From NCBI GenBank assembly GCA_035041965.1, contig JAPYMA010003055.1, positions 62,001 through 126,000 of the forward strand: DNA of 64,000 nucleotides. The letters run 5' to 3'. Positions 40,201 through 51,248 of this stretch are shown in pieces; the first letter of the stretch is position 1; each line of letters begins with the position of its first letter. The translations under genes and the position numbers were made by a program. The notes under the pieces were generated by a model. The model ran no database searches and had not been told where the DNA came from. It was given only the letters and a program-made list of their open reading frames with translations. The stretch comes from Anisakis pegreffii. Taxonomy: Eukaryota; Nematoda; Chromadorea; Rhabditida; Anisakidae.

Positions 40201-41649
40201 ATTCTGAATTGCTATTTCGGACAGTTGTTCAGCGAAGAATTAATTTGAATCTGTTGATCCACGTCAACGCTAGTGATGTGGACCAACTGGACTGGAACGG
40301 TTTGTCTGTTCCAATTTGTCAAACCGTTCTATTCCTGTTCTCTGCGGCATGGTTTTCTTGTAACTTTCCTTTCAGGCGGCAACGCTGGGAGTTGAGCAGT
40401 TCATCGAAACTGATGATAACGAAGTAACTTGTTCCAGGCTCATTCCTTTATGTGTTTTTTTTTTCAAAACGTAATATCGCCGTGAATTATCACCACTGCT
40501 CACACGTTACACAGACAACGTGCTCAGAACAAGTGCACTGAATAATTTCTGAAAATAAGTTAAAAATGGATAAATGCGCACCGCAGTTCTGTGTGCGTTT
40601 ACCGTCCCTGGAGTAAATTGAACGCTCACAGTGCCCCACTGCACAACGACATCATCCTCAAGGAGGCGATATTGCTCTCGTTGTGAAACGATCTGTTGGA
40701 CTGGTCACGTGGGAGACTGTGCTTCAGTTTAGGAACGAAACGTCGGGACGAAACAGATTCCGGATTAGTCAGTCTTACCACTGATGGAGGTCAAGCATGC
40801 ACGGAGTCATCTAAGCATACGGAATGTGAAAGAAAGATTGGCTCGCTGCGTTGAGCGCTTTCCTTTTGAGTGAAGGGGTAAGAAACACCGGAACCATTGC
40901 TTTTCAAATATATATCAGATGGAAGGCCGTAAATGTAGAATCGAAAGGCCAACATCTATTTTCCATCACGTGTTTGCATCTAAACTTTGGAGGTCAAGAT
41001 GTCTCAGCTCTTCAATAAACCTGATTAACACTGCTCGAAATCCCCCGTTTTCCTTCAATTCGCATCGCGAGAAAGCGACCGATTCTCAATGTAATAGCGT
41101 TCGAACTCAAACCGTCGCCGTTTCGCTGTCCATTCGCCCAAAATAAGCGCCACTTCCAATTCCAGTTAACACGATTGATTTTGTCATTTTTTCTGGATAT
41201 CTCATTATATTAATGAAAGAGGGCAGAATAGAACAGTTCTGATATTCTGAGGCATGTAAATGAACAGAACAGAATAGCTTTCAACAGCAGAAGCGGACCG
41301 CGGAACACAATGGAACAGTTGAAGAGTGGAACCGAACAGAACAGAACAATTTTTCATAAGTATTGAACACAAATATCGCTAGTTATCACTAATTTGAAAT
41401 CCTGGTGTCTTCATTATCACCAATAAACTCACCACCTCTCCTGAACAAGCGAATTTATTTGAACAAATAGACATTTTACCTTCAGGGAAAGTAGCGACGG
41501 TAACCGACAGAAAGTCGGTTGGTAAATTCCAATTAAATTCGTTTGGAATCCTTCATCGTGACGATAGAATGCCTACCGGAATTCCGACTTCACCCGCAAG
41601 CTCACCGGATGAATTCGGTCGGATTGCGACAGAAAATTGTCAATTTTAG
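40201..41649. other. GC-richer island with unresolved coding potential
   Basis: Base composition rises well above the flanks and several frames are open on both strands: 40209-40427 plus, 40919-41146 plus, a plus frame from about 40564 to 40854 broken by one TGA near 40684, and a minus frame across about 40510-40710. Because GC-richer DNA has fewer stops, I cannot choose between them. It also holds a perfect 10-bp inverted repeat (GAACGGTTTG / CAAACCGTTC, 40295-40329), a hairpin (41502-41520) and GAACAGAACAGAA-type simple repeats at about 41260-41350. Confidence 0.4.
41486..41649 (+). CDS. Candidate terminal exon
   Basis: A strong acceptor (TTTTACCTTCAG, ending 41485) is followed by two leftover bases and 53 codons to TAG at 41647-41649. 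The reading VTDRKSVGKFQLNSF ... MPTGIPTSPASSPDEF has protein-like composition with a Pro/Ser-rich linker. The frame is also open upstream to about 41398, so it need not be spliced there. No partner exon could be fixed. The minus strand is partly open too. Family unknown. Confidence 0.3.
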
Positions 41650-41973
41650 TCAGGATATCAGATTTCGAAACCTCGAACGTATGGTTGTGTCAGATTTCGA
41701 CTTAACTTAAATTACGTTCGATTACAATGAGAATATATAGCGCAAATCATTATTACATGATAACCAAGCATAAACTGCAAATCACTGTTACACATGAGGT
41801 AAAAATGATTGCACGGGCGATCAATCATTATATGTTGATCATCTATCCAAAATGCGCAAAAAGAAGAAGCACTCATTAAGCACATCTCAAAATGCAGATG
41901 GGAACTGACTGCACATGTTGCTTATTTCCAAGAACACTCTAAATCAGTGATTTCCTTAGGGAGGGGCAAGATT

Positions 41974-42160
41974 TACCCATTCATGAGTAACTGAGAGGTG
42001 TCACGGGGCAATGAAGAGAATCGGGAAATCAGTTCTAACGTTATGCGTAGAAATGGTAAATTATTGTAACGACGGCGGGAGGAGGGAGAGGGGTAATGTC
42101 GATTTGCCAGGCCATCGAAAGGAGCAATGGAATACCTAGACGTGGGAAGCACTGCTCTGA
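41974..42160. repeat. Dispersed repeat, copy 2 (uninterrupted)
   Basis: Matches in the same order the blocks at 2150-2215 and 2868-2990, without the roughly 650-bp insertion found there. Several hundred bases around it hold no gene. The weak minus-strand frame 41973-42188 lies on the repeat and is not supported as a gene. Confidence 0.5.
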
Positions 42161-44311
42161 GTGATACTATCGATATTGTTATAAACAATCCTCCTCCAGC
42201 GAAGAGATAAATTGCTTTAGCTGCCCATTAATTCAGCACATTTTTGGAATTAAACCGTCCATCACAGAAATTGCAAGGATGTCCCCTGCCCACCAATTCG
42301 GCTGAAATTAGCTGAATGATCCATTCTCTACGGCAAAAAAACTAACGTTCTTTAAATGCCACTGTGAGTCAGCAATGCATTTGATGCACAGAACACAACG
42401 ACGCTTAAAGAAGCACAATGATCAGAAACATATCCTGCGTAACAAATCGATTTTTCTGATCGAAAGAAAATCCCGTAGATTTTCAGCACTGGTGTTCGAA
42501 AATTGCAACTTTGTAGGGTTTCTTCCTTTTTAGGGTATTTTTATTTTTCGATTCGAAACAATTAGGTGGATTGGATTACTTTTGCGCTCCGCTCTTCTAT
42601 TGGTCTAAATTCACTCAGAAACGTTATCACGGTGGTCTAATGTTCGATGAAGATTATTTCTGTCGTAAAACAATTTGCGTTTTATATTTCCTCACAAAAA
42701 AGCTGTTCATTCAATCTGTTGCAGGCCTAATGTTCTAAGCATTTTTGGAAGTACAATGGAACACATGAAATTCGCATTGAATGTGATGATATACGGAACG
42801 CTCGCTATCATTTTAGTAGTTGTTGTTTTCGAGCTATTTTGATGCCATTCTATGCTTATGCTCTTCAAGCCATTAACTCAAATTGAATGCGCTTTCACAC
42901 TCCCTTTTCAGCACCGTCAACACCAGTCATCTCCATTCATCCGCTTTCCAAAATCAAGCATCACCGTTCAGCTCATTTGTTCACTTTCTTACGCTAATGC
43001 TTTCGTCAGCGTAATCAACATCAATTCCTATCAGCTTAGAAGGCAGTTCTGCTTGAAGGTGCCACATTTAGCAACGAATTGCTTTCTCTCTCCCTTTGGA
43101 ATATTCATATATATGGTCTATTTCCTAAAATACTTTTTTTCGATACTATTGTTTAGTTTTTATGAAGAAGTCCGTTATGTTCTAAGCGATGATGGCGCTA
43201 TTAGATACCAATAACGAATGAACTCTGTTATCGAACATCGTCTCTATCAGCTTTTTTGCTATTTGTCGCCTTATCCTCTAGGAAGTGGTAACTGAAGATG
43301 GACGGATGATCAAAATTTTAGATGTTCGATGGAATAAGCATTAAAAACTTGACTAGTGCTATGGCCAATCAGTATTGTGACAAAGACGATGGCATCATTG
43401 TCAAGAGATTTCACTTCTCTCAGTCATCATTAGTGTTCTATTGTTTCCATTCTTCACACTTCCATTTCCAGTGCTCAAACGAGAGCGTTCGCCTGATATG
43501 TTGTCGGTTTCGTCAAAGCATTTTTAAACTCCACAAGCAATTCGATTAGTTTTGGCGTATCATCTGAACGAAGTTTATTTTTCATTTCATATCTATGATC
43601 GGTTCCAGCCTACTGAAATAATGAAGAAGCCTAGACAATGTCGGCAATATTTGATATCGACAGAAAAAAAATGCCTCATACAAAATGCTCGTATAGTTAA
43701 TCGTCATCCATTTTGTTGGCATGAAGCGTAGAAATATTACAGCCCATTAATATCGGCACAAAACCATTCTGTACTAACGACTCAATGAGAATATCATCGA
43801 TCAGCGCGATGAGCAAAGCCGTATGAAAAATTGGCTTAGCAATAAAACTTGCTCTTTCATTATTCATTCATAATACAACTTTGCTAGTCATGCAGTTTTC
43901 AACTCAACATAACTGGTGGATTATAAATTATTCAACGACATTGTGAGGAAAATCTTCCATAGCTGTTCGAGGAAATAGAGCGGAAAATGGGTCGTATTGA
44001 ACACATCCTCTTTTATACGACGACATTAATTAAATTAATCGCAGAATAAGCATTCGGCTCGTCTTGTTTGATTTTGTTCAAAACATAGCACATCACCATC
44101 ACTATATCATTAGTCCCTCACACCCATCGATAGGCTTCAATTCTAATGCGTGTACAAGTCAATAGTTCACATCCGTTTGCATACATTAGCAGCTTGCAGT
44201 GTTTGCATTTCCGGTAATCATCACTGCAGCGAACAATAGCCAATTGCGATAAAATATGCATCAACAATTTTCTTAGGATCTTGTTGAGTGGAACTATCTT
44301 GCTTCATTCAT
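42161..44311. other. Gene-poor stretch
   Basis: A 120-codon plus frame (42852-43214) is Phe/Ser/Leu-rich without a recognisable domain. At 43466 an acceptor (CATTTCCAG) precedes 25 open codons (CSNESVRLICCRF...) ending at a stop near 43549, a possible terminal exon with no partner. Otherwise nothing was seen. Confidence 0.4.
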
Positions 44312-44806
44312 TCATTCCTCCAGCGACCACATCAAATGCTGCATTAATATAGCGATTGCGACGGCACTTAATACCCATTGATTTAGTGGCCACTTGTCAG
44401 CAATACTCTTAAAAGCTTTTAAACTTGTCACGAACTGTTGACTTTCATCTCGACGGTAGGAATCATGTTCTAAAGGGTGGCAGAAAGTAGTTAAACTCAA
44501 CAGTGAAGTAGCAACACTTCCTTATCATTGTTTCAACGTCATTTCGCAGTTCCCGAAATAATGTTTCATTGGAAATTAACATTCACCAATCTCTCTGGCG
44601 AGTGAGGATTTGACATTCGCAGCTCGAAAAGTTTCTCTCACAATCGGCAACTTCCTGGAAAATCATTTGTTCCGCACTTCCGCGTTGGTTAACGGCAACA
44701 CGTGCTGCCGCACTCATGCTATTTCCGAGTTTACATGCAATTTTCAATGCAATAATCACACACAAGATCAAAAATTGATCACGGAATCCAGTTGCCGTAA
44801 TGCTCA
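44312..44806 (-). CDS. Candidate small protein locus, exon structure unresolved
   Basis: The minus strand starts at ATG 44804-44806 with a short hydrophobic stretch (FLILCVIIALKIAC) and reads 74 codons to TGA at 44583-44585. The same frame then stays open for another 39 codons (NETLFRELRNDVETM...). A second frame, 44312-44500, ends in a membrane-span-like segment (VLSAVAIAILMQHL) close to its stop, giving an overall signal/anchor - charged helices - tail-anchor look. A CACCCTTTAG acceptor lies between the parts, but no donor gives matching phase. It may be a gene whose introns I cannot place, or a decayed one. Confidence 0.3.
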
Positions 44807-44813
44807 TCTTCAA

Positions 44814-47800
44814 CTATAGGTAAGTGATAAACCGACAACGATTTTTCTTCAACAATGATAGCATGGAGGAGGATTGCAAAGCACTGAGCTCAGATGCGAT
44901 CAGATAGTAGTTCAGCACAGCATCTTTGGAACTAAGCACGTTCTCCCACTGGATGGATATTTTAGCCACGAAAATGCCTTGATTGGATTAGAAGAAAGCT
45001 TGCTTGGGTGCTAGTGCGCCTGAAACACGTGTTTGCTTTCACTTCTTAAAGGCAATTGGTTGTTGCGGTCTTGCGCACAGAACTTTGTTACATACATTAT
45101 AATGCAAATAAATTTTATTAGTATTATTTTAATTATGACGGTGAATCGATGCAGCTGAGTGAACATTATCTTACAACACTACAGCCCGTAAGAGGTGCTC
45201 TTTCGACGGCTGAAAATGTTCATGTCGAAGCGTTGAAGTGAACCAATATATAGTATGCAGTAATCGGATGACCTTTATGATTAATAATAGGAATCATTGA
45301 GGTCTAGTGAAATGAATCAAACAATTTTCGTGAAAATTTACCACGAAGGCGCATTTTCCTGCTCTCAATTTCAACTTCAGATCTGTTCACCTCTTAGCTA
45401 GCTTTGGTCACTGAATACGACTGAATGCATCTGACAGCGTAATAAATGCTTTTGAAAGAGCAATAAATGGGTTCGTATTACAATTAAAAAGGATATTCGA
45501 GATTGCGTGTACCACGTCAATTTTGATACATCTATCAATCATATTCATGATCCAGAACCAACGATTTTTATGATACTGAACGATAACAATCATTTTTCAG
45601 CCAGCAACTGTCAATTTTACTTTTTTTGTCACGTTTATAAGCGAGTTCTGAGAATATTAAGTCATGAAATTTAACCTAAAAGACGCGTTTTGAGATAGAC
45701 GGTGCTCAAACAATTCAGAGAGTTTCTAACTGAACTGCTCGAGCATCTTATCGTTAGTGAATTACAGTGAGGTTTGATCATTTGCAATGATATTCTGGGT
45801 GTTACTCTTGCGATTTAGCGACCTCATAGGCATAAATTCGAGCTTGTGGGTGGAGTTGTGTTGGTTGTTTGAAGAAGATGGTGCATGAAGGCGTTATTCA
45901 GAAACGATTCGTTCGTTCATCGAGTGGAATGACAGTGAAATGACGCCTGACGAGCATCACGCTTTCATTCATGCGTTCATTCTTGAATCGCATCACTGAG
46001 CTTCCTCACAACACTCTCATGTGCAAATAATCATTCAGTTCACTCCAGTGAATAATTGTTGCTGAATTCACTATGTTGATGTTGAATGCACTCTGTTGAT
46101 GCAAATTATTCGATGAACTCACGCTTCAATACTGTTCTAACAAATAGTATTCTAGCGAATTTCCAGCATTATTGTATCGTCGCTTCATTCGGTTAATTTG
46201 TCTCTGACTCAACGCTGTGAAGTGGTGTGTGTGGTTCGAGAACGGCTACAGTGCACGCGTCAAGTTAACTGATAGAATCTGATGCACAGCTCAAGAATCG
46301 CGCAATTTGCACGACGAAAATATGCACGTCCGTTGTCCGTGGACGGAAAGCGTCTCATCTCATCCGTGTATTCCGGTTGGTTTACTTGACTGGCCATTCA
46401 TTACAATGACTATTCGGTCGCGTTTCGGGTTGTCATGAGTCCACTAAAACTGCAACATTGTTTGCGTATCGCTTCTTATTGCATTGATCATTAGATTCAG
46501 TAGACTTACACCACTACTGGTCACAACATTAGCGCTCTAGTAAACATTTGTCGCATTTGTTGATATAATCAGTGTTGACCCTCCTTCCATGTGACATTAG
46601 AAATTTTCGACTGCAACAATGCTACTGGTCGAAAACCGTTTTCAATGCGCTCCGTCAACAAATCATTGCGCATCTCTTCACCATTTCCACTTCTGCCATA
46701 TTTCGACCATCATTCAATCGCTCAAAAATGTTGCAATCAGTAACCACAAATGCAAACTCATGCTGCTCTGCCATGCCCCAACATTATAACTGCTCGTCAA
46801 GTTCGCGAAGTGTTTCATTGCAATTGCAAAATTTACCTTCAATTCTAGCTTTGTGCACATTTTTCGTCGTACTGTTTGCATTCTTGCGATCATATTTTTG
46901 AATTGTTTCCGAACTAGAGTTTTATGATGTTTTAATGACAGAGTTTGGGTGCTCTGAATAGCATTTGAACAACTGAATGCAGTTCAGTCATGATGAGAGG
47001 AAGGTTCCTAGTTGGAACGGGTTCTTGACGAATTTTGTCCAGGTTCTGAATTCGCTGGATGTATGTATATCTCGCAGATGTTCCGAGATTCAACTGAAGC
47101 AACAAAGTAATTTTTCACTCCCGAACATTTGACTGAATCGTTCGGTTAGTATGTTTAGAGGTTGATCATTGTGTGCATGTTTCTGAACGACAGGTTCTTA
47201 TTATCTTTCACCATTTGTATTCTTTGAAATGTTCTAATGTTTTTTTCGAACATACAGTTGAAGAAGTTTATCGTTTACTTACTTAAGAATTCAATTCATA
47301 TATTCTAAGCACAAATTTCTCCAATTCCTGTCCACATCAATTAATTTGGTTGTCTTTGAAAGCGATGAAACGAAAACATTTTCATTTCATTAAATTGCAT
47401 TGAGGATCGATCGCTGTATGTTGATGATAATACTAATCAATGCTAATTCTGTTACCGGTCATCGTCTGTTCGAAAATGTTTCAAAAAAGTTTTCGGTTTG
47501 ATTGTCATGGAGCATAATTCAATTTGTCTGTTTATTCGTATCCCATTCCGCCAGAACTTACCAAGTAGTCAATTCCACTGTTAATCCATCTTTTTTTTGG
47601 CACAGAATTTGGCATTCATTTGGAATGTTGATTCGATTGATGAAACCCAAAAAAGACGCTAAAAAGCTTCTTTTAGTTTTTTGTATCAGATGAGTTGCCC
47701 GCGAATGTCCTTCAAAGTCCTCACAATCCTTCAAAATCAACCTTTTGACAGATCCAATTTTAGAAATTCATGAAACTACGCAGAATAAATGTAGCATATC

Positions 47801-48513
47801 CTCACTATCCTACTGAGTTTCTCTATCCTTGCTCATTCGAATCGAAAAACATCACAAAGTTTTTAGTCGAACTGAATATTTGACAGAATTATGCATTTCG
47901 TCTCTTCGAAATGTGAAATTGTTCGAAGTGACAATCTTTTCATTATTTCAATTCATACTCAATCAAAACATTTCGTGTTCATTTCAAATACAAATCATGC
48001 GTTCAATGCTTTTTCAGAAAACTTCAGCATATAGTTTGACGCATTTTCGATGCTGCATTAGTCTTGCTGTTGAAAAAAAAAGCAGTGAGACTTATTACTT
48101 CGGCCTATGAGCGGTCTTTTTAACCGGTATTTTTTGGTGTTAATAGACCGAATTCCTTCTTGATCCCCAAGGGCTCTGTCATTCTCTCTTTGCTCATCGC
48201 GACATTCCCGTGTTTCATGCGATGCCTTAATGCACAGTAAGTTTTTGTACGAGGTTTTGTTCGGCATCACTCGAGCAGATTGTCGTTTCCGATATTCGAA
48301 GCCTTGTCGTGATGAGAATGTGAAGTATCTTCATACAGACAACTTAAATTTCAACATTTACATATTGCGAAGTCATCAATTTCTCAGGAATCCTCCTGAT
48401 TATAACATCAGTAGATAGTCTGTTGAACTACTGAATCATTTCGACGGTTTCATTAATCTTGCCCGGTTAGTATAAACATCTCGAAGTTCAACAGGATCCC
48501 TCTCATCTACCAC
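44814..48513. other. Gene-poor stretch
   Basis: Open frames at 46572-46901, 47502-47693, 47829-48110 and 48230-48418 (all plus) have no convincing splice context or domain; the first ends in a hydrophobic segment (ILALCTFFVVLFAFL). A tiny minus-strand exon-like segment near 45171-45208, between a TTTTCAG acceptor and a GTAAGA donor, has no partner. Confidence 0.4.
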
Positions 48514-48884
48514 TTGACAGTTCCATTTGTTCCTATTGGACCCATATGTAAAAATCATTTGGAGATTGAAATAAGACATTTCATTGATGCTGGTATGAAA
48601 TCAATTAGTTTCCTGAACTCGTAAAAGTCATTAATTTTGATAGCCTTGAGCAAGCAATCAGTCATCGACTTTTAAGTTGGACTTTATGTTGACAGCTGTT
48701 TGACAGTCCCATTTGTTCCTACTGGACCCATATGTAAAAATCATTTAGAGATTGAAATAAAACATTTCATTGATGCCGGTATGAAATCAATTAGTTTCCT
48801 GAACTCATAAAAGTCACTAATTTTGATAGCCTTGAACAAGCAATCAGTCATCGACTTTTAAGTTGGACTTTATGTTGACAGCTG
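48514..48884. repeat. Recent 186-bp tandem duplication
   Basis: Copy 1 (48514-48699) and copy 2 (48700-48884/5) both run from TTGACAGT-CCATTTGTTCC to TTATGTTGACAGCTG. By eye they differ at about nine positions, mostly transitions. The unit has no open frame worth reporting. Confidence 0.92.
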
Positions 48885-51199
48885 ATCCACTCTTGAGAGC
48901 ATTCAATGGCAAGGTTTTTGTTTTGTTTTTTTTGCATTGAATTCGAGTCGTATGGCTTACATCGCAACAGAAAGTTTTCATCGCTCCTCTTTAACTTAAC
49001 ATGGTTTTGGTTAACAAGACTGACAGCTGACTACTCAAGTCCACAATCCACAGCGTTGCTCCTATATGAAAGATTCACTCTTCTTCTATCACATTCGAGA
49101 GTTTCTCGTTCCAATTCTTGCCACAATCGTCAAGTATGATGAAAAAACTTTGCAATATCAAAAAAATACAGAAAAATGCATACTTTCGATGTCAAAAAAT
49201 GCCAATGAGCCAACAGTGAGGGACTATCAAATGAATACATCTGACGATCCTTGTGTGTAGCTGCTTGACGTACTTAGAATTTTATAGGTTCAGAATACGA
49301 ACTTAACTGAAAAGTACAAGTTGACACAATTCACTGAATGAAATTGTATGGTATAAGATAATGAACCGATGGAGAGAACGATAAAATACCCTTCTCAAAG
49401 ATGACTATAACCCATCACGTTTTGCAATTTATCAAAATGGATTGAATGCAACAATATTGGGTGACACTTGCTAATTCATTTCACGCTTTATTATGATATC
49501 TCTGAACTTCATGCAACACTCATGCTTCCTTTATCGCACTTCATTCTTGAAGTATTCCCACAGCAACCACTTGTCATAGGGATGCATCTCTAACGAACTA
49601 ATCAAAGGGGATCAAAAAAAAATTGTTAACTGGTATTGTAATATCAAATGTGGATAAGTCTATGATTGAGTACGAGCTCACTAACGGATGTGGTTGAAGC
49701 ATATTCCTAAGGGAGTACAAGTCAATTGAAATGGAAGCTGCTAGACAGCATCATATTCGAGCGAAAAATTTGATTCACTTCACTAGTCTTTTGGTCTGAA
49801 TGGCTGATGGCAGCAATTCATTTGGAATTCTCGGAGCATGCCTGGAACAGCTGAAGCATTTAATGTTTAAGACATGTCGCATTTGCAATCAGGCACAGAT
49901 GTGCGACTATGAATGCGAAATGTTTGTTTTTGATTGCGCATACAAATTAATTTTGCTGAATACGACCTTCATCGAAATGATTGTTCTCCATACTTCTCAC
50001 AGCAGTTTGAGAGAGTTTGCAAAAGTAGAACATAAAATGGCTGGATTTCTCGGAGTTTCGCTCATTCATTCCTGTTTATCCACCACTGGGATATCGTAGT
50101 AGCACTACAATCTTGCATCGAATAGCTTGCGCATAAGCAGTGAGACATGAATTTCGATGCTGCTCTGTCATTATAACTTTGATTTAAATTTATCCTTAAA
50201 AAATAGCGTAAAGTTTAATCATTCGAATGCAATTGCGCATATTGTTCGGGGAGCATCTCGATGCAGAGTTTGCTTACTTTTGGGCCAACTGATTCTGATG
50301 TTAAGATCTAACGAAATGCGTTCGTTTCACTCGGTGATCACAGAGCGTTTCAGTCAAATGCTCTTGTGCATGACTGAACCCGCAATTCGAAGGCTTCACT
50401 CATACGAACGCAGTGAAAATACGTACTCTGCCTTGCATAAAAGTTTGCTTCAGTAGATAGAGCCTAATGGATGAACAGTGCGATTTCACTCGCTTGAACA
50501 AGCAAACATCGATTGATAAATTGTACATGATATCCGTTTGTTATATCAGAGCGCATTTGACAATTTATTTTGCGTAACATCACAGTTTTGCAATGCTTTC
50601 TCAATGATAAAAATGATTATTTCTATTTCTATCCATTGCTTTTCAAGCCACACCAAACGAATAATTCTATTTGCTGTAATTTTTTCATGTTCCAGATAGC
50701 ACAAAAATATCTAAAAATGAATCGAAAAAAACTATTCAATTGTTAGTTTTTGCTCGATTTAGCCAAGTTGTTTAGGAAGAATGAGTCTTTTTTGCGTGAG
50801 ATAACGAAATTCTGAGCTATTCAGTCAAAGATCACTATAGTATAGCGTTGAATTGCAGTGTGTTTTTGCTTTTTTTTCCATCAAGTGAATTGCTCAAATA
50901 CTGATTGTAAGCTTCGAGGAATTGTCAACAACACATCTCTACTACTATTTCATTTCCTCTTCTGATTCTCCATTTTTCACTCATGATTTGGTTGAGTTCG
51001 TTTGGTCCAAACTGCCTAATGGAACCGTTCTCGGGGAATATCACTACCGCATATGCTTAACAAATTGATCATCAACATGTTTGACAAATATATAATATAC
51101 AAGCCTTAATAAATGGAACTTGTTCATTTCACTCATGTAAATGGACTGAAGTATCAAGCACCCAAAATGCAGAAAATTGACCACACTTTTAGATCGCGA
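48885..51199. other. Upstream flank of the globin gene
   Basis: Two plus frames of 99 codons each, 49800-50099 and 50157-50456, are the best open stretches; the second has some protein character (SFHSVITERFSQMLL). Neither shows paired splice sites or a known domain, so neither is called a gene. Confidence 0.4.
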
Positions 51200-51209
51200 A
51201 CAATTGCAG
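51200..51209 (+). promoter_or_regulatory. Possible splice acceptor upstream of the globin ATG
   Basis: The sequence ACAATTGCAG ends 39 bases before the globin start codon at 51249. Nematode mRNAs are often spliced-leader trans-spliced at such a site, which would make the 39 bases the 5' untranslated region. It could also be the cis-acceptor of an untranslated first exon. Confidence 0.35.
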
Positions 51210-51248
51210 GCATTCATGAAATTATGCTTTTGAGGTCGAGTGCTGATA

